DNA of 6,037 nt from Verrucomicrobiota bacterium (lineage in GTDB: Bacteria > Verrucomicrobiota > Verrucomicrobiia > Limisphaerales > JAEYXS01), in the NCBI GenBank assembly GCA_023431185.1, contig JAEYXS010000129.1, positions 1 through 6,037 of the forward strand, read 5' to 3'. Both the position numbers and the translations under genes were made by a program. The notes below the pieces were generated by a model. That model saw nothing but the letters and a program-made list of their open reading frames with translations. It did not search any database and was not told the origin of the DNA. Below, piece by piece: positions 1 through 6,026 of this stretch (position 1 is its first letter; every line of letters starts with the position of its first letter).

Positions 1-1906
1 TTATATAAGAATCCGCTCCGGCTTGAATACCTTTCAACTGATGTTCCTCAGATGAATAAGCCGTTAATAAGATTACAGGAATATGACTAATGTTGAAATT
101 GGCCTTTAAACGCTTTGTAAATTCCAACCCATCCATCTCTGGCATCATCACATCAAAAATGATGACGTCCGGATCGATCTCACGGGCTTGCTTCAAACCT
201 TCACGGCCTGATTGCACGCCACTGACTTTGAAACCCTGCCGTTGCAGCAATCGTTTGAGCAGGTCATGGATGGTGGGATCGTCATCGATGACCAGCACTT
301 TCCCAGCATTAGGTTCCACCGTGACTTCGCCGGCCGGCTTGACTTGCTGCACTGGAGCTTCGGGCACCGATGCGTCAACCCGGGCCGGCAAACGGATAGT
401 GAAAGTGGATCCCTTCTTAAACTCGCTCGCCACCGTGGTGTCGCCTCCCATCATACGGGAGAAATGGCGGGTGATAGCCAATCCCAACCCCGTGCCGCCA
501 AACTTCTTGGTCGTCCCCGCGTCCGCCTGGACAAAGGCCTGAAAAAGACGATCCATTTGCTCCTGAGTCATGCCGATGCCCGTATCACTGACCTTGAAAT
601 GTACCCATTCCTTGCCCTCGGCCATGACCCGCAACGCTTCCAGCTTGATAGTGCCGTTGCTGGTGAATTTGGAAGCATTGCTCAGAAGATTGAACAACCC
701 CTGACGCACCTTGGTCTGGTCGGCATACATCAGTCCGATGCCGTCTGGGAAGACCATTTCCAATTTGTTAGAGTTCTTGGCGATCAGCGGCGTGATGGTA
801 TTGCATACCTCACGGACAAGCTGGGCGATGTCAAAGTTTTCCAAGTAGAGATCCATCTTGCCGGACTCGATCTTGGAGATATCCAGCACATCATTGATCA
901 GGCCCAGCAGATGTTTGCCAGCCGAATGAACTTTGTTCAGGTCATCAACGAAAGCTTCTTCCCCCAGATCCTGCGCTTCTTCCTTGAGCATCTCGCTGTA
1001 GCCGATGATGGCATTGAGCGGCGTGCGCAGTTCATGACTCATGTTTGCCAGAAATGCGCTCTTGGTCTGGTTGGCCACCTCGGCGGCTTCCTTGGCATTC
1101 TGGGCTTCACTGGTGGCCTGTTTCAACTCAGCAGTCCGCTCTTCAACCCGTTGCTCCAACTGGGCATTGGCTTCTTCGGCGCGTTTGTTGGCCGCCTGCA
1201 ATTCCGCATCCCGCTGCTGGATGTCCGCCAGCATGCGATTGAAGGCCTCAATCATTTGGCCTATCTCATCCTCAGTGCCCTTCCGTGCACGCACGGAATA
1301 ATCACGCTTTTCCGAAACCGTCTTCGCGGTACGCGCCAGCTCGAGAATGGGGTCGGTAATGATTCGCTGGAGCTTGAAGGAAAACAACAATGCCATCAGG
1401 CAGGCAATGAGCGATGACGCCAGGACGATTTTGGCGTACTGCATCAGGCGATCCATAAAACGCTCCGTCAAATCTGCCTTGATGTAGACAGTGCCAAGCT
1501 GTTTGCCGTTGTAAACCACTGGCTCAAAAAGGTAGAGGGCATTGTCGTCAAAACGATAGCGGACCTTGGATGGCTCCCGGGGCAGAAATTCATTGCCTTG
1601 CTCCGGCAGGTATTTGGCAACCAGTTCATTGTCAGCACCATAAAGGCAGGCAGCCAAGATGGTGGGTTCGTTCCGCAGATATTCGAAAGGGTTGCGATCT
1701 TTCTGGTCCCCAGCTTTGCCCACCAGCACGAGCGTGCTCCTGTCTTTTGCCAGCTCAGCCAGCGAGCCCAGTTTCTGAACTTTGGCCTGACGAAAAGTAT
1801 ACTCCTCGTAACCGACAATCGCCCCGCAGGCAATGAGCAGTGTGACGACACTGGTCAACATGTTGACCGCCGTCACCTTCCACTGAAATGGCAAACGCCT
1901 GAACAT
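1..1906 (-). CDS. Hybrid sensor histidine kinase (periplasmic sensor, HAMP, HisKA, HATPase, receiver), C-terminus outside window
   Basis: Inner-membrane hybrid kinase. It should autophosphorylate a histidine in response to a periplasmic signal and pass the phosphate to its own receiver aspartate. I translated the minus strand from the ATG at 1906 and found 635 uninterrupted codons. Domains in order: transmembrane segment about 11-32; periplasmic sensor about 33-155, resembling CHASE8 (segment LRNEPTILAACLYGAD, about 76-91); second transmembrane segment about 157-178; HAMP about 179-234; coiled linker about 230-285; H-box FLANMSHELRTP with His291; N-box NLLSNA with Asn410; G1 DTGIGM at 441-446; G2 GGTGLGL at 470-476; receiver from 536 with acidic pocket VLVIDDD, phosphoacceptor Asp585 in FDVMMPEMDG, and Thr615. 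The conserved receiver lysine would lie just past the edge, so further domains are possible. In-frame TGA at 1928-1930 limits the start. GAGGTGAG at 1922-1929 is a rather distant ribosome site, 15 bases from the ATG. The ligand and any partner regulator are unknown. Confidence 0.93.
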   Translation of the reverse strand, partial: MFRRLPFQWKVTAVNMLTSVVTLLIACGAIVGYEEYTFRQAKVQKLGSLAELAKDRSTLVLVGKAGDQKDRNPFEYLRNEPTILAACLYGADNELVAKYLPEQGNEFLPREPSKVRYRFDDNALYLFEPVVYNGKQLGTVYIKADLTERFMDRLMQYAKIVLASSLIACLMALLFSFKLQRIITDPILELARTAKTVSEKRDYSVRARKGTEDEIGQMIEAFNRMLADIQQRDAELQAANKRAEEANAQLEQRVEERTAELKQATSEAQNAKEAAEVANQTKSAFLANMSHELRTPLNAIIGYSEMLKEEAQDLGEEAFVDDLNKVHSAGKHLLGLINDVLDISKIESGKMDLYLENFDIAQLVREVCNTITPLIAKNSNKLEMVFPDGIGLMYADQTKVRQGLFNLLSNASKFTSNGTIKLEALRVMAEGKEWVHFKVSDTGIGMTQEQMDRLFQAFVQADAGTTKKFGGTGLGLAITRHFSRMMGGDTTVASEFKKGSTFTIRLPARVDASVPEAPVQQVKPAGEVTVEPNAGKVLVIDDDPTIHDLLKRLLQRQGFKVSGVQSGREGLKQAREIDPDVIIFDVMMPEMDGLEFTKRLKANFNISHIPVILLTAYSSEEHQLKGIQAGADSYI

Positions 1907-1949
1907 ACCGTTGATGGTGCTCTCACCTCACGTCTGGAGACAGGCGGCA

Positions 1950-1966
1950 GGGACTTTCAAACTCCC
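1950..1966. promoter_or_regulatory. 17-base operator-like dyad upstream of the kinase gene
   Basis: GGGACTTTCAAACTCCC is symmetric about its central C at 1958. GGGA pairs with TCCC and TTT with AAA; only the C/C pair at 1954 and 1962 breaks the symmetry. It lies 43 bases before the kinase start codon, in the zone where a promoter or operator is expected. The size and two-half-site form suit a homodimeric regulator, but I do not recognise it as the site of any known family. Its role as an operator is inferred from symmetry and position only. Confidence 0.35.
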
Positions 1967-2212
1967 CCGTGAATCCGCTTTATTTACTCTGGACTGCAAT
2001 CACGCCTGCGCAAGCGCAAACATTACGCCATCCCTGCGCGATAATGCTCGCTTCCAGCCATCACTCACTGCCTGCCATCTGCGTTCAACCCAGCACTTGT
2101 GTCCCCGACGTGCGATTGACTAATAAAAGCCATTACTCCTCAATAACGCAACACTTTTGCTCTCTAAGTCATTGAAAGTGAATGGATTGCCTTATTTTGC
2201 CGCAACCTCACC

Positions 2213-2238
2213 AAAAATTGCTCCAGGCAATTTGGAGC
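2213..2238. repeat. Two overlapping, mutually exclusive hairpins; the minus-strand form resembles an intrinsic terminator
   Basis: AAATTGC (2215-2221) pairs perfectly with GCAATTT (2227-2233) around a 5-base loop. GCTCCA (2220-2225) pairs perfectly with TGGAGC (2233-2238) around a 7-base loop. The two stems share bases, so only one can form at a time. On the minus strand the GCTCCA/TGGAGC stem is followed directly by AATTTTT, the shape of a weak factor-independent terminator that would stop antisense transcription towards the kinase. On the plus strand the pair sits 77 bases before the macro-gene start and could lie in its leader. The function is inferred. Confidence 0.45.
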
Positions 2239-2300
2239 GCAAAATAAAACCAATGAAAAACAGTCTAAACACAAGAATTCCGTTGGCTGAAATTGAGTTT

Positions 2301-2305
2301 GGGAG
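2301..2305 (+). promoter_or_regulatory. Ribosome binding site of the macro-domain gene
   Basis: GGGAG lies 10 bases before the ATG at 2316. A second in-frame ATG at 2322 would be 16 bases away, so the first is the better start. Either choice leaves the macro fold intact. Confidence 0.55.
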
Positions 2306-2315
2306 TTAAACCTTA

Positions 2316-2852
2316 ATGAAGATGCATTCGCGCATTGAAATCATCTCAGGTGATATCACGAAACTGGCAATTGATGCCATCGTCAACGCCGCCAACAGCT
2401 CACTGCTGGGTGGGGGTGGTGTCGATGGGGCCATTCATCGTGGTGCAGGGCCAGAATTATACGAAGAATGCAAACGGCTCAAAGGCTGCCCTACCGGTGA
2501 AGCAAAAATCACCAAAGGCTACAATCTTCCAGCCAAACATGTCATCCATACCGTCGGCCCTATCTGGAACGGCGGCGAGCGCAACGAAGATGAAAAACTC
2601 GCGCGTTGTTACCGTAACAGCCTGTTGATTGCCGCCCAAAGCGGACTAAAGACCATCGCCTTTCCCGCCATCAGCACAGGCGCCTACGGTTTCCCCATGG
2701 ACCGCGCCGCCCGCATAGCCATCCGCGAGGCGATTGCCTTTCTGGCTGCTAATCCTGATTTTGAAAAAGTCATCTTCTGCTGCTTCGGTCCCGCAGCACT
2801 TCGTGTTTATGAAGAAATATTGATCGAAGTGACGAATATCCCGCACACCTGA
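2316..2852 (+). CDS. Macro-domain protein, probable O-acetyl-ADP-ribose deacetylase / ADP-ribosyl hydrolase (MacroD/YmdB type)
   Basis: A 178-residue, single-domain cytoplasmic protein of the usual length for bacterial YmdB-type macro proteins, with no signal peptide or membrane segment. Family members bind ADP-ribose, hydrolyse O-acetyl-ADP-ribose to ADP-ribose and acetate, and can remove mono-ADP-ribose from acidic side chains. Visible motifs: GDIT at 12-15 (adenine side), NAAN at 24-27, the glycine-rich GGGGVDGAIH at 32-41, VIHTVGPIW at 76-84, and the phosphate-binding loop ISTGAYGFP at 119-127. Asn27 and Asp37 are ten residues apart, as are the catalytic Asn/Asp pair of MacroD-type enzymes, so activity is expected. 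The gene stands alone on the plus strand and ends 26 bases from the convergent oxidoreductase gene. No ADP-ribosyltransferase, sirtuin or toxin partner is visible nearby, so its physiological substrate cannot be inferred here. Confidence 0.95.
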   Translation: MKMHSRIEIISGDITKLAIDAIVNAANSSLLGGGGVDGAIHRGAGPELYEECKRLKGCPTGEAKITKGYNLPAKHVIHTVGPIWNGGERNEDEKLARCYRNSLLIAAQSGLKTIAFPAISTGAYGFPMDRAARIAIREAIAFLAANPDFEKVIFCCFGPAALRVYEEILIEVTNIPHT

Positions 2853-2878
2853 TCTAATCGTCCGTTGACGGTAATCTT

Positions 2879-4198
2879 CTACAACCGCCAGCCCCGCCGG
2901 TAATCGTGCTGCACAAATTCCGCCGCCTCAGGGCAGTTCGGCGAGAGCAGCTTCACCGCGTCCCACTCCATTCGCTTGTTACCGATTCGATGCGACACGT
3001 TACCCAATTGAATAGTCTCCGTGAGCGCTGACGCGTAGTCGAAGTTGGAGGTCGTCCCGCCACCACCTTTGCACGCCAATATCCATTCCGCATGATGACC
3101 GATGGAATCGGGAATGAACGGTGTCGGCGGTTGAAAGCCCGCGAACTCCTTCTCCGGCAGCAACACGTGCTTGCTGTAATCTGAAAGCAACATGCCCTTC
3201 GCTCCGATGAACAGCACGCCATTCCCCCACTTGGGCAAGGCCCCCTGCTCCACCAAGGCCGGCTTCTTGCCGCCCTGATACCAGGTCAATTCCACCCCCG
3301 CGAGGTTCCCCCGCTCAGGATAAGTGAACTTCGTCACCATCCACTTCGGCGCACATTCTGGATGCGGTTCTGGTGCTTGGGAATGAACTTCCGTCGGATA
3401 CCGCAAGCTCAACGCCCAATGTGCCAGATCCATGTAATGGCAGCCAAAATCGGCCATCGCACCGCCACCAAAACTCCACCAGCGCCGCCAGTTGAAGGGC
3501 AGATATTCCGGATGATAAGGGCGATACTTCGCCGGCCCGAGCCATTGATCATACTTCAGATTTTTCGGGATCGGCACGATCTCGACCGGCCGCGCCTTCG
3601 GCTCCCAGACAGTCCCCACCCATACATGCACTTCCTTCACTTCACCGATGGCACCCGCTTGCACCAACTCCACCACGCGCCGGTAATTGTTACTCGCATG
3701 GATCTGGTTGCCCATCTGGGTCGCCAGCTTCAAGCTCCGCGCCCGGTCGCCGATGGCCCGCGCTTCGGACACCGTATGCGTCAAGGGCTTCTCGCAATAC
3801 ACCGGCAATCCGTAATCCAACGCCTGCATCGTCGCCACCGCATGCGTGTGGTCGGGCGTGCTGATGACCACCGCCTCCACATTGTTATCATCGATCAAGC
3901 GGCGGTAATCCGTATACTGCTTCGCATCCGCGTAAGTCTCCTTGGCCTTGTCCAAGTGATTCGTATCCACATCGCACAAGGCCACGATGTTCTCCCCGCT
4001 CACCCCTTTCAGATTCGCACCACCTCGATTCGCGATGCCCACCACGCCGATGTTCAACCGCTCATTCGGCGATTTCGCCTGCCCTTTGCGCCGGAACCAC
4101 GAGGCATTCGCCTGGCCCGTCGCCAGCATGCCTGCGATGCCAGTAGTCGCAAATGACGCCTGTTGGATGAACCGACGACGATTCAGCATTGAACCCAT
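2879..4198 (-). CDS. Tat-exported Gfo/Idh/MocA-family NAD(P)-dependent oxidoreductase
   Basis: A 439-residue protein of the glucose-fructose oxidoreductase / inositol dehydrogenase superfamily, whose members oxidise or reduce sugar hydroxyls with bound NAD(P). The N-terminus has a twin-arginine signal, NRRRFIQQA at 6-14, then a hydrophobic stretch and a likely cleavage site after ANA (30-32). Such enzymes are exported folded, with cofactor in place. The Rossmann domain starts at LNIGVVGIANRGG (48-60). STPDHTHA lies at 113-120 and the hallmark EKP at 136-138. The C-terminal domain carries the FGGGAMADFGCHYMD block at 243-257, with Asp250 and His254 as candidate active-site residues, and the YDQWLGP segment at 216-222 typical of the verrucomicrobial/planctomycete subgroup. 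It is the second gene of a pair, 21 bases after the DUF1080 gene, and has its own ribosome site. The substrate is not deducible; C3 oxidation of a glycoside is plausible from its neighbour. Confidence 0.93.
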   Translation of the reverse strand: MGSMLNRRRFIQQASFATTGIAGMLATGQANASWFRRKGQAKSPNERLNIGVVGIANRGGANLKGVSGENIVALCDVDTNHLDKAKETYADAKQYTDYRRLIDDNNVEAVVISTPDHTHAVATMQALDYGLPVYCEKPLTHTVSEARAIGDRARSLKLATQMGNQIHASNNYRRVVELVQAGAIGEVKEVHVWVGTVWEPKARPVEIVPIPKNLKYDQWLGPAKYRPYHPEYLPFNWRRWWSFGGGAMADFGCHYMDLAHWALSLRYPTEVHSQAPEPHPECAPKWMVTKFTYPERGNLAGVELTWYQGGKKPALVEQGALPKWGNGVLFIGAKGMLLSDYSKHVLLPEKEFAGFQPPTPFIPDSIGHHAEWILACKGGGGTTSNFDYASALTETIQLGNVSHRIGNKRMEWDAVKLLSPNCPEAAEFVQHDYRRGWRL

Positions 4199-4204
4199 AA
4201 TTGT

Positions 4205-4209
4205 CCCCT
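4205..4209 (-). promoter_or_regulatory. Ribosome binding site of the oxidoreductase gene
   Basis: AGGGG (minus strand) lies 6 bases before the ATG at 4198, inside the 21-base gap after the DUF1080 stop codon. It favours this start over the in-frame ATG at 4189, which would be 15 bases away. The Tat motif is retained either way. Confidence 0.65.
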
Positions 4210-4219
4210 GGAGTTCCGT

Positions 4220-5512
4220 TTACGGCAGTTCGCGGATGAAGATGTTCTTGAAATGCACCGGCGTCTTGTGCGCCTGCAATTCGATCGGTCCCCACGGATA
4301 GATCGGTTTGTCGCGCTCCCAGAAATTCTCCAGGACCACGCCCAAACGCTTCTTCACATCGTAAGTCACCAATTCGTCGTTCAGGAAAACCATCACCTTG
4401 TCACCCAGCATCAGGATGCGCATACGGTTCCATTCGCCCACGAAGTAATCCGCCCGTTTCAACGGCTTGTCGAGATTCACCTTGTTGTTGAAGAGACCGC
4501 CCGAACCCACCGGCTCATCCCAGATCTGCACCTGCGGCGCACCCCGCACGTAAACCCCGCTGTCGCCCTTCTCCTGGATTTTCCAATCCAGCACCAGCTC
4601 GTAATTACCGTACTCACGCACCGTGCAGAGATTGTCGAAGCCATCGCCCACATAGCTCACCACTCCTTGGTTCACCACCCAGTTCTTCTCCATCAGTCTG
4701 TCCGCTGCGACCTGCTTCACCGCCCAGGCATCCAGCGGCATCGCCTTGCGCTTCACCGGATCATCCACCAGCCCCTGCCAGCCTTGCAGATCCACGCCGT
4801 TGAACAGCCGCTCAAACCCCTCCGGCAAACGGTTCGTGATCTCCGGCTTGGCCAATTCCTTCACGCGGATGTTGCGGAACTCCACGTAATCATTATGCCC
4901 CAGCAACGCAATGTGCCCTTTCTCCCGGAACATGCCCGGGTGCTTCTGGATGGTCTCCGCATCCGTGACGTCGTTCAGATCGCCCTTCAAGATGACCTTG
5001 CCGTTCACCTTCACCTGGATCTTACGTCCGATGCATGTGATCTCCTGCACATTCCATTCCCCCAGCGGACGCAGCTTGGCCCGCTTTGCCGGGATCAGCC
5101 CGTACACCGAGCCGTGGAACTGCCACGGTTTCAGATTCGCATACTTCGGATCGGCATCATCCAGTATCTGGACCTCCATCCCATCATACGCGATCTGCTT
5201 GTCCGTGAGTGGTGCACGGATGCCCACGCCGTTGTTGCCCGCCGCCTGCAACTTGAACTCCAGTCGCAATACGAAATCTTCATATTGCTTCTCCGTCAGC
5301 AGATTGCCGCCCCCGCCCTGCGCGCAATACAACACGCCGTTGGTGACGCCAAACCCGCCGCCTTTGGCCCCGAGCAACGTCCAACCTTTGAGCGATTTAC
5401 CATCGAAGAGGCTGACAAAGCCTTTTTCTGCTTTGGCCGCCTGTAGATTCACCAAGCCGCCGAGCATCAATGCCAGCAGCAGGATTCCAGTTTGCTTTAA
5501 TACGACTCGCAT
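4220..5512 (-). CDS. Secreted tandem DUF1080 (3-keto-disaccharide hydrolase-like) protein
   Basis: A 430-residue exported protein with two DUF1080 modules, a concanavalin-like beta-sandwich family in which some members hydrolyse 3-keto-glycosides. Residues 1-28 form a Sec signal peptide (basic start, LLLALMLGGL core, cleavage after AKA). Module 1, about 31-220, has GFVSLFDGKSLKGW, NNGVGIRAP at 93-101, YDGMEVQILDD at 109-119, FHGSVYGL at 132-139 and GEWNVQEI at 151-158. Module 2, about 231-430, has FERLFNGVDLQGW, GDSGVYVRG at 316-324, VQIWDEP at 328-334, GEWNRMRI at 359-366 and a closing GPIELQAH segment. The frame stays open for another 98 codons upstream, to 5806, but that stretch is repeat DNA and would bury the signal peptide, so I start at 5512. 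No clear Shine-Dalgarno precedes this ATG. The gene is first of a likely two-gene operon with the oxidoreductase. Activity of each module is unproven. Confidence 0.9.
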   Translation of the reverse strand: MRVVLKQTGILLLALMLGGLVNLQAAKAEKGFVSLFDGKSLKGWTLLGAKGGGFGVTNGVLYCAQGGGGNLLTEKQYEDFVLRLEFKLQAAGNNGVGIRAPLTDKQIAYDGMEVQILDDADPKYANLKPWQFHGSVYGLIPAKRAKLRPLGEWNVQEITCIGRKIQVKVNGKVILKGDLNDVTDAETIQKHPGMFREKGHIALLGHNDYVEFRNIRVKELAKPEITNRLPEGFERLFNGVDLQGWQGLVDDPVKRKAMPLDAWAVKQVAADRLMEKNWVVNQGVVSYVGDGFDNLCTVREYGNYELVLDWKIQEKGDSGVYVRGAPQVQIWDEPVGSGGLFNNKVNLDKPLKRADYFVGEWNRMRILMLGDKVMVFLNDELVTYDVKKRLGVVLENFWERDKPIYPWGPIELQAHKTPVHFKNIFIRELP

Positions 5513-5622
5513 AATTGAACTGTAGCCAAAACCGGGCCACCTTACCAAGGTCAATTTCTGCCTGCCGCCTCCAGCTCTCCCTGGCCACCCGCCCGTCCCG
5601 TCCTCGACCAAATGCCTCCCCT

Positions 5623-5658
5623 CTGAACCATTCGTCCCATCAGTACCCTTAGTCCCAT
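5623..5658. repeat. 9-base-period tandem array, copy A (four units)
   Basis: Plus-strand units are CTGAACCAT, TCGTCCCAT, CAGTACCCT and TAGTCCCAT, giving a consensus near YNGTCCCAT. The period is exactly 9 bases, so each unit reads as three residues, and on the minus strand it gives glycine every third residue. The array is preceded by CCTCTGAACCATT (5620-5632), which recurs with one base missing before copy B. Confidence 0.75.
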
Positions 5659-5667
5659 TCCCGTTAA

Positions 5668-5736
5668 TCGTTAAATCGTTAAAAAGGCTGAACCGTTGAA
5701 TCGCTCCAGGATTCAACCCTTTTAACTCTTTAACGA
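5668..5736. repeat. 69-base imperfect palindrome (large stem-loop) with CGTTRAAT repeats
   Basis: The inner stem GTTGAATC (5695-5702) pairs perfectly with GATTCAAC (5710-5717) around a 7-base loop. An outer stem of about 19 pairs joins 5668-5687 to 5718-5736, with one single-base bulge and two mismatches. The 7 bases 5688-5694 (CTGAACC) bulge out on the left side only. The left arm is also a direct repeat: CGTTAAT (5662), CGTTAAAT (5669), CGTTAAAA (5677) and CGTTGAAT (5694). The palindrome sits between the two 9-base arrays. It has the build of a REP/MITE-like interspersed element; a role in RNA structure is an alternative. Confidence 0.75.
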
Positions 5737-5764
5737 ACCACCCGTACCTCTGACCATTGGACGT

Positions 5765-5800
5765 TCGTCCCATTGGTCCTATCAGTCCCATCGGTCCCAT
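5765..5800. repeat. 9-base-period tandem array, copy B (four units)
   Basis: Plus-strand units are TCGTCCCAT, TGGTCCTAT, CAGTCCCAT and CGGTCCCAT, in phase at 9 bases and with the same consensus as copy A. It is preceded by CCTCTGACCATT (5747-5758), matching the lead-in of copy A apart from one missing base. Copy B is more regular than copy A. Confidence 0.8.
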
Positions 5801-5813
5801 TTCCACAATGCCC

Positions 5814-5828
5814 GCCGGTGCAACCGGC
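5814..5828. repeat. Short GC-rich hairpin
   Basis: GCCGGT (5814-5819) pairs perfectly with ACCGGC (5823-5828) around a 3-base loop. On the plus strand it is followed by TTTGAGCTTATT, too poor in T for a confident terminator, and no plus-strand gene lies just upstream. It could be the edge of the repeat element. Confidence 0.5.
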
Positions 5829-6002
5829 TTTGAGCTTATTCATTGGCCCGTAATGCAATTACTTCCCTCAAAGCAGCCTGCCATCCAGTTTGTTCGATGT
5901 GACACTCCGCGATAGCATCCTGTCCTGCGGCACTCTAGCTACCAGTCCACACCTCCCGCACCAAACCCTCGCCAGCCACCCCACAAAGCAATGCAGCATG
6001 GT

Positions 6003-6026
6003 AGGGCGAAAGTCCTCTTGAGCCCT
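6003..6026. repeat. 24-base symmetric hairpin with tandem G-A mismatches
   Basis: AGGGC (6003-6007) pairs with GCCCT (6022-6026). Inside it, GA (6008-6009) faces GA (6020-6021), which can form tandem sheared G-A pairs. AAG (6010-6012) then pairs with CTT (6017-6019) around the loop TCCT. The whole unit is symmetric. From memory, similar TAGGGCG...GAGCCC hairpins recur between genes in Verrucomicrobiota; I have not verified this. Confidence 0.6.

Larger units (their letters stand above)
1907..2315. other. Intergenic region between divergent genes
   Basis: About 410 bases separate the kinase start and the macro-protein start, which are transcribed away from each other, so both promoters should lie here. 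The half nearer the macro gene (about 2115-2315) is visibly more AT-rich than the flanking genes. Short open frames on the plus strand at 1911-2123 and 1969-2175 show no recognisable protein features, lack a good ribosome site, and look like chance. I found no convincing sigma-70 promoter. TTGACT at 2116-2121 resembles a -35 box but has no good -10 at the right spacing. Apart from the dyad at 1950-1966, the hairpins at 2213-2238 and a short TGCGC/GCGCA inverted repeat at 2007-2018, I see nothing else. Confidence 0.7.

Noticed and set aside
212..1417. 401-codon open frame on the plus strand
   Set aside because: It is antisense to the histidine kinase, whose H, N, G1, G2 and receiver motifs are unmistakable on the minus strand. 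The plus-strand translation has no recognisable domain.
1911..2175. Two overlapping plus-strand frames of about 70 codons upstream of the macro gene
   Set aside because: No ribosome site, no domain, and Cys/His/Ser-rich composition unlike the neighbouring proteins. They are better explained as chance in a promoter region.
2853..2878. Possible bidirectional terminator between the convergent genes
   Set aside because: Only CCGT/ACGG with a 2-base loop is present, too tight to fold and with no T-run on either strand.
2868..2907. Repeated CGGTAATC near the oxidoreductase 3' end
   Set aside because: The second copy lies in codons for Tyr-Arg-Arg, and similar strings recur in the gene at other Tyr/Arg codons. 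It reflects codon use, not a repeat family.
3362..4156. 264-codon open frame on the plus strand
   Set aside because: It is antisense to the oxidoreductase gene, with Arg/His-rich text and no motif.
4253..5446. 397-codon open frame on the plus strand
   Set aside because: It is antisense to the DUF1080 gene and rich in His, Arg and Leu, as expected from reversed codons. No domain is visible.
5513..5518. AATTGA pairing with TCAATT at 5551-5556 in front of the DUF1080 gene
   Set aside because: The arms are only 6 bases and the loop exceeds 30 bases, so this is likely chance.
5620..5800. CRISPR array
   Set aside because: Units are 9 bases, contiguous and degenerate, with no unique spacers of constant length and no cas gene in the window.
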